Below are positions 12,573-24,997 of a stretch of 64,000 nt of DNA, in pieces. The notes beneath the pieces are model-generated. The model saw only the letters and a program-made list of their open reading frames with translations. It ran no database searches and was not told the DNA's origin. A program made the position numbers and the translations under genes. This stretch comes from Orthonyx spaldingii (Eukaryota > Chordata > Aves > Passeriformes > Orthonychidae). Within the stretch, counting starts at the first letter, position 1. Each line of letters begins with the position of its first letter. The stretch spans positions 998,229 through 1,062,228 of the forward strand of contig VZTJ01005670.1 in NCBI GenBank assembly GCA_013397795.1, in the 5' to 3' direction.

Positions 12573-12590
12573 CTGCATGCATCAGGAAAA
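12573..12590 (-). promoter_or_regulatory. 66-nt exon acceptor overlapped by TGCATG motif
   Basis: The acceptor reads tttttcctgatgcatgcag on the minus strand. A TGCATG hexamer (RBFOX family site) lies at 12576-12581, ending four bases before the exon. UGC trinucleotides, described upstream of SRRM4-dependent neural exons, occur at the same place. RBFOX sites upstream of or on an acceptor usually repress an exon. Regulatory use here is inferred. Confidence 0.5.
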
Positions 12591-15500
12591 ATCAGGTTTT
12601 GTTATTTACATCTGTGATATTGTTCTAAACAGGCAAGCATATGGACAAAGACAGAGACTACACACAGCTATTACTGGACTAGTCTAAGTTGCACTAGAAC
12701 AGAACATGACTCCACAGTGAACAAGAAAACAAGCAATTGATGATTCCCAAAACACCAAATGGACATAAAATACTGTGCATAACAATTTCTCTTGTGTGTC
12801 TTAAAATATAATTTTTCATGATGAGAAGATATCCTAGGCCAATATATATGGTTCTAACACCAGGAACAAAACAGGAACATATTGTGTTAAATCTGCTCTG
12901 CAGAGATAAAGCGACAGTATCAGACAAATATGGATTTCTTACCGAAGACACATATCTTACTGTAACATCCTGTTTCAGGGCTTTTTGAGCGAATTACATA
13001 TCTGTTATCAGAAGAAGTATATTTACCAGCAGAGTGGGCCTTTTCTTTGGTTCTCACACTTTTGTGTGTTTCATCTATTTCCTGTCACCTCTGCTGATAC
13101 ATTTTGCAGCTCGTTTTCTTTTTTTGTCATAATGTTAAATGTCTAAATTTCTTATAAGTTCTACAAAATGTGTTACTTGCATGAAGCATTTTGTGTGAGC
13201 AAAAGAATTAGCTATGTCTCTTTAGAGCTTTATCTCCTTAATGAGTTATGGGGCTGGGGAAGTGGGGAGTGACAACCCTTAGCAGAATGGTGCTGGGTGT
13301 TGGAGCTGAGAGTGAAGGGGATGGGGTTATAGGGAAGCAAAGAAAACTTTTTTCTCTGTTTCCATCTACCTAGCTTTGAACATTAGATTTGGACCATGTT
13401 TTTATCATCTTCTCTGAGTACTGCAGTGGTTGTGCCTTGTCTGAACCAAACAAAATTCTTCTTAAGGGTCACATCAGCCTGCACTGTGCAGATATTAGAG
13501 GGGAGAGAGCTATTCCTTCATTTCTGTTTATGAGGAATTCAGCTGGGTAGTGAGTAGATTGCAGTTGTCATAACTTGGCTGGCATCAAGGGGCTAGGCCT
13601 GTATGTCTTTATCAAGATGGTGTATTTCACTGTTACATCCATCTTAGTGGAAAACGTGAAGGGAAGCTATGACAAAAGGACTGGGGCTTCAAACATCTGG
13701 TATGGAAGGAGGACATCCCAAAGTATCTTCTGACCCATTTGTCAAGGGTGAAAAGAAAGTGGGTGGGTGAGGCTGTTTGTCCCTAAAGTCCTCCCACATA
13801 GAGAACAATTAAAGGAAAGGATGGGGACCTGCCCTGTGCCATTTACTGCTAGGCAGTCTCTGCAATCGAAAGCTGTAATATAATCACATAATTACATCAG
13901 ATTCTTGCATTTTTGTGCTTTTTCCTTATCAGTCAAGAAAACAGAAGAAATTAAAACTGAGTCATTTTGGTAGATTCTCAAACAGTCTGTGTAATGACTA
14001 AAATGCCTCTTCAGGTCAGATCCACCAATTCCCACACATAGGAAGTGCCAACACCCCTGTCAGAGAGGATGACAAAAATTATCTACAAGCTGTACCTGGG
14101 GAGGTGGCATGGTAACCCTCACCCCCTCCACTGACAGGCTCTGCTGCCATGCACCTGAGAGACAACCTTCCTCCTCCTCAATCACTCACTGACGAGTTAC
14201 TCGCACAGTTAATTCCCTGTTAAAATTTTAGTAGCTTTAGGAACACTTAGACTTGACCTAAACATTTTAAAGTGACTGGACATTAGACATAACATAAAAA
14301 CCAGGAATTAAAAAAGGAAAAGCAATCGTTATGGACTATGTTGTCCTGCTGCCCCCTGAGTCTTTTTTTTCTTTTAGCCATTGTGCAGCATCAGAATTGT
14401 TGTAGAAGACCAGTCATATTTTGGACTGGAGCTCCCAATATACAGGCACACCTGCTATAAAAATTCACATCTATAGTAGTCTCCAACTGAAAAGGTCTAG
14501 GTATTACCAGAGGTAAAATTAATAGTGTCAAATAACTTTGTAATGCCTTAGGACTAACCCTCTGGAATTTGTCATTTTGTCATACATATAGGACTGTAGG
14601 TCCTATATAGAAAATCAGATACCTTACATAATTGAACTGATATGATCAGTATTATTTAATATATAATCTATCCTGATTATGATTTCTCTGAGTAGTCTCA
14701 TGTCCAAGTAAAATGACTCCTTGTAAGGCAGAAAAAATGAATTTACATATTTCTTAGAAATCCTGTAAATGCTATAGATCTGTGCTTGTTTTAGCAAACT
14801 TACTTAAAATGGAGGTTGTGACTTACTGCAAAATAATTAAAAATTCCCTGACCCTTTAAATTAGATAACACTGAACTGAATTTCTTAATGGGCACCCAAA
14901 ACAATAAAGAGCATATTTACAGTGCCTGGAGATTACCTTTTAAGTATTATTACTAGTGATTATTACTGGCTATTACTGATAATTATAACCATCTTAGAAG
15001 GGACTTCTGGAGGTCATTTATTTCCACAGTTTGCTCATGGCAGGGTCAACTTTAAAGTCAGATGAGGTTGTTGATGGTCATATCCAGCCGAGACCAGCTG
15101 CTGCTTGGTAATGTGGTTAATGCTCCTGAGACTTAATGCTTTTGTTATGTGCTTTTTTCAATCTTTGGTAAAGAGGATATCTTTTTCTCATATCCTTTAT
15201 TCATGGCCTGTACTTCCATCAAGATTACAGGTTTCTTGATAAAGGTCTTTCTTCATATCTTTGCATTTTTTTCTTAGTGGAGATGCCTTTAAATGCTTTA
15301 TCTGAAAAGGTAGGTGAGATGTCCAAGTCAAAGAATGTTGACTGTCATTCCCACATGTATATTGGAGCAGATGAGTCATCCTTTGAACAGGCACTGGGAA
15401 GATTCATTTAGCAGCTAGTTATTCTTTCACAGAAACCTGTGAAAATATTTCTAGTCCTTGGTGATTACCACTAAGGGCTTTATTTATAGAGAAGTTGACT

Positions 15501-16280
15501 AGATAAACCAATCTTTTCCAGAACAGTTCTATGTCTGGAAACTGTATTTTGTAATTAGAGTCATTATTTGCCAGAATAATAAATGAATCTTGGTGTAGGT
15601 ATTCTATAAGATGTGCTATTTCAATCTACTCTAATATATTCCATGACAGTTATTCTGGGCAAATGAGGCTAAGAAATGTGAGAGTTTCTAAATGTATGTT
15701 TGAGTGTTATTATTTAAAAGTGAAGCTACTGTAGGCATCTTTAATGTGGAGGTATGCAAGCTGAGCAGAAAATCAGATATGACATTTTAAATTTGCATTG
15801 GATATTTTTGCATTTTTAGTTACTATTGTTCCAAAGCCAATTATATGTAGAAAGTAACTATTGGAAAAAAATCTTACTTTCATGAAGTAAGGAAAAACTT
15901 ACTGCATTATATTTTTTAGATGTATGATAATTTCCTTTTTCTTCTCCCAATATTTTTTTTCCCCCTGATATGCAGTATCAGAATTACTTCTGATATTAAA
16001 TGAAGAAAATCTGTCTCAAATATTCACTGGAAGTACAGTCTGCACCATGGGCTACATCATGGTTTCAAGTTCGGAAAAAAAGGAAATGAATGGGTAGTTT
16101 CAGCCTAATTCCAACCAGACAGCTGCACATGAAAAAAAACCTGTCACGATCTTGGCAGAAATTAATCGGCATTTTGTTGGTTTCTCACTCCAACCAAGTA
16201 CTGAGCTGGCAGTAAAATTAAAATGTATTCCCAGTGAGAGGGGCTATCCCTCCTCAGGGAGGAGAGCAGAGGTGATGGAG

Positions 16281-16380
16281 CGTAGGAATTCTCTGCTGCT
16301 GCCCCGGCAGCTGCGCTCTGCAGCCGACAGTGCCCGCTCTCCTCCGCGAGTGATTCCGCTGGCCCAGCCCACAACCAACG
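16281..16380. other. CpG-dense patch inside AT-rich intron
   Basis: Nine CpG dinucleotides occur in 100 bp, while flanking kilobases have almost none. The patch is too short for a classical CpG island. No initiator or coding exon can be recognised. Confidence 0.6.
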
Positions 16381-19191
16381 CATCTGCTGGAAATTGCTAC
16401 TAATAAATCTGTAAGTCTTAAATAATGCTCACTAGTGGCAGACAGGGAGCACTTGTGTTGGCAACTATCATGATTAATTTAATTTTTAATAACAGTAAGG
16501 AACCCTAGTGAGATACTCTGATTAAGATGTTTTCTAACTTTCTTTCCATTTAAAACAAAAAATATTAAAAATGTATCAGTATAAACTTAATGATTCAGTA
16601 GGACTTCATGTCTCTAGCCATAGAAAGCTCGCCTTGCCACTGCCTGTTTTAAACCATGAGTAGGCAACAGAAAATGTCTGTTCTAAATTATAGATGTCTG
16701 CTGAGGACAGTGGAGTTATGAGAGTTGTTTTAGGTGCTAATATTGAACAAAAAAAATAGGATTACAAAAAAAATAATGCTCACTGAAATCACTGGCAGAT
16801 TTAGTAGCTGCTGGAGTAATTGAGTGTGTTTATATCAGATTGTATTCCACCACTTCTTGCAAGCATCATGATATCATCGTTACAGCATTTCTATCTCCTT
16901 TGATCGTTTTGAAGTTATGATCCTCTACCTCACATAAAATTTACCTTTTAGCATTTTCATTAAACTGCAAAATCTAAATCACTGAAAGAGAGAAATGCTG
17001 ATTTTTTTTTTTAGCAACCCTTTATTTTATTAAGTTAAAAAAAATACTTGGCCAATATTAGGCAATCTTTCTTGGAGCAATGTAGGAAGTTTCATACCTG
17101 TTCCTTTGAAGAAAGGAGAATTCTGCATAAATGTGAAGATGTGGTTGTTTTAGGGTAGCTCCTCAGCCATAACAGCTTTTATAACTGTTGGAAGAATTTA
17201 AATGTAATTAGTCCTTTATGTGTCCACTTGTTGTCATAGAGTAGAAAAGAAAGTGATCTTTTTAGAGGCTTAAAAAAATAATCCAGTGATCCATCTCTGG
17301 AAACTTTCAGGTATCAGAAAAAAAAATCCACTGATTTGAACAAATTGTTGGCTGATTCTCAATATAGTGAAGGCTGAGGGAATTCTTCAATTTTAAGTAT
17401 TTCCATTGAAATAGCTGTAAAAGTGCACAATAAATTCAAGTATTTTTGGAATGAAACATTTAGGTAAATTCTCATGAAAAAAAGAATTACTTTGTTGATA
17501 GTTTGCAGGATTTGTTGTGTTGTTCCTTTTTATTTAGACTGGTTCTGCTTTTTCCTACAAATATGCTGAAATTGGCTGATCACTTGGGATTATTGTACAG
17601 TAATTCACAACTGATGAACAGTAAATCAAGATTTTTTTTTTTTTAAATCACTATGCTGATTTGGAAACCTCATTCTTTGCTTTACTCTGTGAAATAAACT
17701 GATTACATGTCTAAGGAACAGAAAGAAAAAGATTAGAGGGCAACAGAAATGCATTTTTTCCTGGCAATTTCTCCCCAAGCTTTATAGATAATTAGATTTT
17801 AAAATATCTTTTTGGATCATGTCTACTCTCTATAAACTTCCTTGAGTAACTGAGCTCAACTTGCATATTGCAAGTGCCACGTGTTTTGCATGGGTACCAT
17901 GGTACATATTGAAATGTTGATATCTTGTTTTCTAGAGTATCCTATCACTTGGTTATTTATTAATGGTTACAAGATAACTGTGAACTGAGTAATTTTCCAT
18001 ATATTACAGCAAACCAAAAAGCATTGAAAACACTATTTGACTGATAGACTGTTTTAAACTAACTCAAGACGATGATGGTAAACTGGCAAGAGGAAAGAGA
18101 AACAACTCCAAACTGTCAGTGGCCGTGTCTGTGAGACTGCTGAGAACAGCTCTTCTTATCTGTTAAAATTGGTGGATCTGGCAAAACCAAAACTGAAACA
18201 AAGGCTCCCCCAAATTTCATCCCAACAAGTTCTCAGTGCTCCCTTTCTGACCCTGCCCTGGAAATCGCTGCCAAGAGGTGGCTCCTGCCCAGTTCCGGGG
18301 CCAGTTCTGCTTCCTCACCTTCAGGGGTCACACCCTCGTTATACAGAAGAAAACTGGCTTTGTTGTGACTCCTACCAGGTAAAACTACCCGTAATGGATT
18401 TACCTGGAATGTAAATTTCTTTCAGATCCAGTATTCAAATGAGCACTTCATACCACAAAGGCTGTTTGTATTTCCTTCCAGCTCAGTAATGTTTTAAGAT
18501 AATGGAAAATCTAATTTTTAAAGCAAAAGATTCCAAGTGCTTCAAAGTATTAAAAGAGGAAAAACAAATACTGGCTTGGTATTATAATCAGTTATCTAGA
18601 TAAGGTGATTGCCTTAGATTAGAAGCCTGATTAACAATATTATTTATTAAAAGGTCAGATTTGGATAAAATTAAATTGAAATGAGAACATTCTGCTTATA
18701 TGTCCAAAATAATAGATACAGTCTGAAGACAATATTTAAACGTTTTAAGGAGATAAATATCTTAATGGTCTCTCAACAGTACAGCTTTCTGTAAAACCTG
18801 ACCTCAAATAATAATAGAGAAGTTATGTACAACCTAGTTATGCATGTTTATACCCTGCTGCCATGTGTTGGGTATATACTCCAGTCCAGAGCTTGGCATG
18901 GTGATGGCTTTGATCACGACTGAAGATTTAATGAGAGAACTTCTTGGTTATTGCAAGAGGGCAAAATCAGCTCCAAAATACTTTGTTATTAAGAAAGAAA
19001 AAAAACAGAAATCCACTAGTGTTTGCTCTCATCACCTTTTAAGATATATATTTACCACATTAAAATTTCATGACAAATATGAAAAACAAATAAAGCTGCA
19101 CTCATTCAGACACTATTTTAGCTCCAGAAAAATACCTACTAGATTTTTCAAGGTTAAGAAAACAATCAAAGAAGAACATGCCTATTTAGTC

Positions 19192-19210
19192 TTTTTTTTT
19201 TTTTTTTTTT
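19192..19210. repeat. Poly-T run (19)
   Basis: Nineteen consecutive T on the plus strand. The run creates a poly-Phe stretch in a spurious open frame. Confidence 0.95.
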
Positions 19211-22200
19211 GTTTACTTCTGTGTCTTGCATTCGTTATCATAAAAAAGTTCTCTTAATTTAAAATTGGCTATAAGGAAGAACAAAAACATAGAGAACAAA
19301 GCAGAAAATACCGTTTGATTATTGTGATTGCATCTTGCACTTGGGTGCATGGTCTGTCTCTAAACTCTGACTCATCTGCCAGCAGCAGGCTTTAAGGTGA
19401 TAATCACCCACACAGAGCTATTTGCACATCATGTCTATCCTATCCTCTATCTAATTATACCCTTTAAAACAAACTGTTTAGCATAATTAGTGGAGTTATG
19501 CTTTACAGGAAAAAAGATAGAAGCAATAGTTTAGAAGATTCAACTTTTTGAAGGCATACATGTACAGATTAGTAATGTTGGTATTTGGTCACAATAATGA
19601 ACATTCTGATGCACTGGCCTATGTAAAATTGTACAATCATTATTTTAGCAAGTAAAATAATGTAGTTTTCAGAATATTTACGTACTGAACGTAAGCACTG
19701 CTTAAAATTATGAAATGGTTTTGGGACTCATTAATTGCTAACACTTTCACCAGTATTTTTTCAGACATGGCTGAAAAATGCTGAAAGGGCCAGCACTGCA
19801 ATCAAGAATGCTGGAAATGATCAGAGAACTTATTATTCAACTGATAGACACCAGCAGGTACAAATGACCTTAATGGGAAAGCTCTGTGGTTTTTTGTTTG
19901 TTTTGTTTTCTTCTAGATGATCAGAAAGGATGTTTACTAATGACCACTCTTTCTTTGTGTTCAAATTTTAGTGATAAGCTGCTTTAATACAAAATCCTTT
20001 GAGGTAAAAAAGGAAAATAGAGAATAATACATATATGTGCACACAGGTAAATATATTTTACTTTTCTTTGCTGGCTTTCATTGCAGTCTTTAAAAAGTGT
20101 TTAATGAACATTGCTTGAAGTAGCATCTTCACATGCTGGAATTTTAGTCTTTCTAAACCCCCTGCCCCAACCCCATCCTTCTTATAAAGCAGAAAGAGCT
20201 GGGAGCACACAAAACCCAATACCCCCCTGTAGGTGTTTGCTGCCAGGCAAAATGAAACCCAAACTGTATCTCCCAAGAGTAAGTTCCTGTTCCCAGATGG
20301 GAAAAAACTCTGCTGATGTGAAAACAAATACTGTATTAGCATAGACAAAACAAAAATCATGCAGAATCCATTAAAGCAGCCACAACTAATTAATCTTGTT
20401 TGTGTGTTAATTGGACTTCTGTTAAATTCTCTTTGAGAACAGGATAAATTTATGGATTCTATCCTTGTTTAACAAAAATTCTGCTATTCCTATGTTATAG
20501 GAAAGATATTCAGAACATTGAGCAAGTAGTTATTTCCCCCCTGAGCTATTTAAGAAAAAACACATGGAAAAAAACAAGCAGAGTATCAGTATTTACTTGT
20601 GCTCATGAAGAGATGCTCATACTTCACCCTTTTCAGCTAGGCAAAGAAATCTGTTGAACTCTACCACATATTATTCCAAAACATTTACAGCAGACTAAAG
20701 ATAAAACATAGGTTTGCAGAAACTCTTGTATTTCCTATAGAATGCTAAACAGAATTTTCTCCATTTGTAATAAATAAACTGTACTAATCACCCCAGTGCA
20801 AAATACAAAGAGGTCAACAATGCATCCTTTCAGCTCACCATTGTTCAAAAGGTATTTGAGTTTCCCTATTAAGTTTTCAAAGGCCAACATCTGCTGATGC
20901 TCAGAAATGGTAGATGTGGTGACGAAGGCTGTATGGAGTGTGAAGTGAAAACACAACCATATAGACCATGCAACACAGTACTAAGAAACTATAGCACAAT
21001 CAAACTCCAAAGAACTATTTCCCATTCATCCCATTTCTGTTATTAAAGGCAGGAATATTTCTGAGCACGGTGACATAAACTTACTCTCTTTCATTTAGTT
21101 AAATTTTTTTTGTTATGAAATACATATATAAACACAAAGTTTTGAAAACAGCGTATTGCTATGAATCTGCAGTCGTACAAATACCAGAGGAGACATTAGA
21201 GCAGGCAAATGACATTATTAAGATTGAAGGCTTTCATTTGCACATTATTGTCATTGATGCTGTTTTGCTGTTTAAAGCAGAAGACAGATGCTGAGGCATT
21301 CAGCTGCTAACACTGCTCTCACTTGCAAGGGAGATAGTTTTGATGGCATTTAACTTGGCTGTCTAGACCTTAACAAATCAGTGCTATTCATGAGCTTAAG
21401 TAAACTGAGTTGATTATAAATTGACAGTCCTGACCCTGCATCATAAAAAGTGAGACAATTTTACCCAAATTATTAAAAACTTTTCACTTGGATATTGGGT
21501 ATGGCAAATTGCATTTAACAACTGTGATATTTTATAACTGTGAGAGTCCTGCATTATGCAAGATGTGTCTAAAGTCTCTGCAAAGCTGAGGCTGTGGGGA
21601 GTATTCTTTCTATGAGCCACAGCAGGGTCCCATTTCTCCCTCCCTGCTTTATTGGTAATTAACTAACATGCCATGACTGTGTGCACTCCTGAGCTGTGCA
21701 ACTCTGCCGAGGCTCACAGCTGAGCTGCTGTGCACTTGGTCTCTTCACGTGTTTTGTTTAAGTAATCATCTATTTCATCGATATAGCAGCTCTTTACAGA
21801 ACGGTGTTATGGTTTTGTTATAGTTTAAGAGTAATATTTTGGACCTTTAATTGCACACAGGAAAGCATTTTTCTGTGAAGGAACACAATTCTATTTATTT
21901 TGTGGAGTAAAGTCGAGTTCAAAGCCCTCTAGAGTTAATGCAGATTTCAGCAGATATGCTGCATTTCTACTTCATAGAAATGAAAGCTATTCCATTTACA
22001 AACTTCTCCATTTGCTCTTTGAATTTACACACACATATACATACATGAAAACTATTGGTCTTATACCTCTGTTATTAGCAACCACTTTTTTTCAAGAGGC
22101 TCAACAAATATTTTCTCTGCAACAGTGTCTTAATTCTTTGTGTCACACTCAGTTTTATAGGCCACAGTGCTCATCTGATGCTAAGAATTGATAGGAAAAT

Positions 22201-22404
22201 CTGAGGCTGAATGCAGATGTAAGGAGTGACGTTCTCTCTGACCACATAACAACAATTACATGTTAATGCCAGAGAGGAAGGCCGATACACAGCCCCTGCA
22301 TCACACAGCATGCCGTCAGAGAAACATTATCTACACCAGAAAGGGATGTTGGGAAATCAGATCCATGAAGCTGAATGACAATGCAAAACAATACTGGTTT
22401 TATT

Positions 22405-22410
22405 ACTTAC
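22405..22410 (-). promoter_or_regulatory. Microexon 5' splice site
   Basis: The donor reads TA|gtaagt on the minus strand and matches the consensus at all six intronic positions. A perfect donor together with the strong acceptor is what a 27-nt exon needs to be defined. Confidence 0.9.
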
Positions 22411-22437
22411 TACCAATACTGGAAATACTGGGTATAC
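22411..22437 (-). CDS. NTNG1: NTNG1 27-nt microexon, likely exon 5 (CIPSISSIG)
   Basis: This 27-nt exon reads GT ATA CCC AGT ATT TCC AGT ATT GGT A. With the T left by LE1 it gives Cys then IPSISSIG and starts the next codon with A. It exactly matches the CIPSISSIG linker that follows LE1 in mammalian netrin-G1. The acceptor tract is excellent (a run of C/T ending ctctacag) and the donor is a consensus gtaagt. Both sides are phase 1. It is too short for ORF searches. In the mammalian isoforms I recall, this segment is present in all forms, so it may be constitutive despite its size. The unit CCAGTATT occurs twice inside the exon and once more just past the donor. Confidence 0.96.
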
Positions 22438-22463
22438 CTGTAGAGAAAGAAAACACAAAGAAG
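22438..22463 (-). promoter_or_regulatory. Microexon 3' splice site and pyrimidine tract
   Basis: The minus strand reads a nearly unbroken pyrimidine run (cttctttgtgttttctttctc) and then tacag, directly before the exon. It is the strongest acceptor tract among the exons in the window. Confidence 0.88.
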
Positions 22464-22508
22464 GGTAGTTAGCTGTTTGCTGTAGTTGGCTGAGCTCTTA
22501 CATCTAAG

Positions 22509-22530
22509 ATTCTGAAAACGTTTTCAGAAT
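22509..22530. repeat. Perfect 22-bp palindrome upstream of microexon
   Basis: The segment is attctgaaaac joined directly to its exact reverse complement, with no spacer. In the transcript it lies 72 nt upstream of the microexon's first base. Confidence 0.95.
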
Positions 22531-24871
22531 ACTTTATCAATACATAGTTAAACTCAAGCATCTGCCATTACGTGCCCAGTCCTTTATAAATGTAGAGTCT
22601 TTAGATTTTTCAGTATGGGGCTGCAGGGACCACTAAAATGCATTGACAGATGGGATCTATACAGGCTCTCTGAACTTCATGAATTTGTTCAGAACAGTTT
22701 TGTATTTCAACTAACCAGCCATTAGGTTTAATGCTCTAGATAAAAATATCAGTCATGCATGTAGTATGCAGATCTAGGAGAGTAATTTAACCAAGGGGTA
22801 GATGCATTGCTAACTGCTTTGGCCAGCTGCTTAAATCAGTTGGTACCTTCTGTTGCATTAATTGTATATAGCTATTTTTCCCTCTTTTACCTGACGGTTA
22901 TCTAAATTAAGCTATGTAAAAGAAATGTAATTGAGTGAAACAATCTAATGCAGTAGGTTGGCCTTATTGATTAAGCCTCTCATTGATTTATTTTTTTTTT
23001 CCCTGTGTTTATTTCAATTCCTAAAGTGAATTAATTCAAAGAAACCATTCCAGAGGCAGGTGAAATCTGCCATAAGAGGTGGGGCTGTTGAGGTGTAAAA
23101 CTCCTTTACTGGATAAGCAATGTGAAATCTCAAGTTGCATAGTGCAATCCCAAGAACTACCTTCTTAGGTCTGCCCTGAAACCTAGGCTTTGTGTGTAGC
23201 ACAAAACCATGGATATGAAATATTTCATGAAATGCCATTTTCTTAAGATTAAATGCCATTGTTAATGGCACTATGGCTCATCACTTGGGTTAGTCAGAAA
23301 CTGCAGATCAGTACTGAAATCCTGGATATTTGTATCCTCTTCCTTAAATACAGTTTGCCTTTTCAAAGTTTTATTGACTTTTGTGGCATGCATTTTGTTG
23401 CAGAAATCTGTTTCTCCATTAAACATCTGCTACATTTCTTTCAACATCTATCTTGAAGTTCTCCCTTACTCAGAGATGGCATGGACTTCATTCTACAATT
23501 AAGCAAACTGGAGCAAAGGAATGTGTTGAGAATAAATGACATTCAGTGTAAGTGAGGATGCAGAGTCAAGCTGGGAACACTCCCAATGTGTGGCATGGCT
23601 AAGACAGTGCTGAAGGAACAGAATTTGCAGAGTGGGGACCAAACCCAGATTTTTTGTTTCACATCAATCCTGAGGCACATGTCAGAATTGCAGCTCTCTG
23701 GTTTCATATCCTATGGCATCTGTGGCCAGGCAGGGCACCATAGACAGCACCTGCTGCTGACCCAGGCCCACACTCAGATGTTGCTTGCAAATTTAATTAT
23801 TTCTACTTCTGCTGAGATTAATGTGTATTTTCTGAAATTTTAGCACTATGAGGTATCGAAAGCTAAATACAAATATCATTATAATAAAACAATGCAGTCA
23901 TAGTTCTAATAGTGACAAAAAGTGCTTTTTTTTTAGTTAGGATAATTAAAGAGAACTTCTATCCCCTTGTTTTAAATGTCAAAGAGACAATCAATTTTCA
24001 AATAATTTTCCCTAAAGTCTCAATAGCAGCTTGTTTAAATTTTTGCAAGTCATTGTAGCTAGTTTAAATTAGCAGGATTAGTTTCCTTTGTACACTCGTG
24101 GAACCTACACAAATATTAGATAAAAGACAAAAACTGTGTTCTCGCACTCGCACTTGCACTGTGAAATGGTATTTGTATTTCCTCTGGGTATACTCCCCCG
24201 CCTCAAACCTCTCTGTCTCCTACACACACATACAAATATCCTTTCCTTTCTCTCCTGAACAGATTGTAGCAAAGGAAGAGGTTTTCCTGCAAGTCTGCTC
24301 TCCTCATTTTATCGTACTTCAAAAATTTCAATGAATTCATAGTGATAAATGCTTCCTGGGCAGAGAATACTGAACACAAAATGCCTGCTAGCCTGAGGGC
24401 TCTGTATTAACCTTGCAAAGATATCTTCAGGTTCTGTTTCAAAAGCTGTTTTGCTATTTCTGTACAGAGTTTCTTAGTTGGTGTGCTCTTCTGTAACCAG
24501 ACTGATTTTTGTACTACCAGGTATCCCTGTGTGAGGTGCCTGGCCTTGATAGAGCACTACTTTATGTCCTTCTTACTAAAGAGAGTGAGAATGACACTTC
24601 TGAGTTTGTCTGGAAAGGAGCTGGTTATATGGGGCCATGAAGCAGGGTCTATTAACACTCTGTGAAAACCGCACATATGATGGGGAAATTATTCTTAGAA
24701 CGAGTGTTTGTGTGAGATCTGGAGTTACATATTGAGGCTAGCTCTTGAATTCAGCTGAGCTGTATTTGGTGCAAGTCCTTAGGTAACGAGGCACAGGAGG
24801 AGTGACTCTGCTCTCCCTCTCTGTCAGTGTGGAGGCAGGTGAGCGCTGACTGCAAGGCTCCACCCGTGCCA

Positions 24872-24997
24872 CCACTGCTGGGGACAACAACAGGCTGTGG
24901 GGTCACCCCACCACTGCTGGGGACAACCACAGGCTGTGGGGTCACCCCACCACTGCTGGGGACAACCACAGGCTGCGGGGTTATCCCACCACTGCTG
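24872..24997. repeat. 39-bp minisatellite, 3.2 copies
   Basis: Units start at 24872, 24911 and 24950, with a partial fourth at 24989. The unit opens ccactgctggggacaaccac and continues with aggctgtggggtcacccca. The copies differ at only a few positions. Since 39 is 13 codons, open frames with a 13-residue repeat appear on both strands (24751-25126). There is no sign that these are translated. Confidence 0.95.

Larger units (their letters stand above)
12573..22410 (-). other. NTNG1: NTNG1 intron between microexon and 66-nt exon
   Basis: This 9,838-nt intron is AT-rich apart from a compact CpG-dense patch at 16281-16380. It holds T runs at 17632-17644 (13 T) and 19192-19210 (19 T). A 137-codon plus-strand frame at 18844-19257 depends partly on the T run (poly-Phe) and is not credible as a gene. 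The only coding signals I recognise are the flanking exons. Confidence 0.85.

Noticed and set aside
18844..19257. 137-codon plus-strand frame ending in a hydrophobic poly-Phe segment
   Set aside because: The apparent membrane segment is the translation of a 19-T run.
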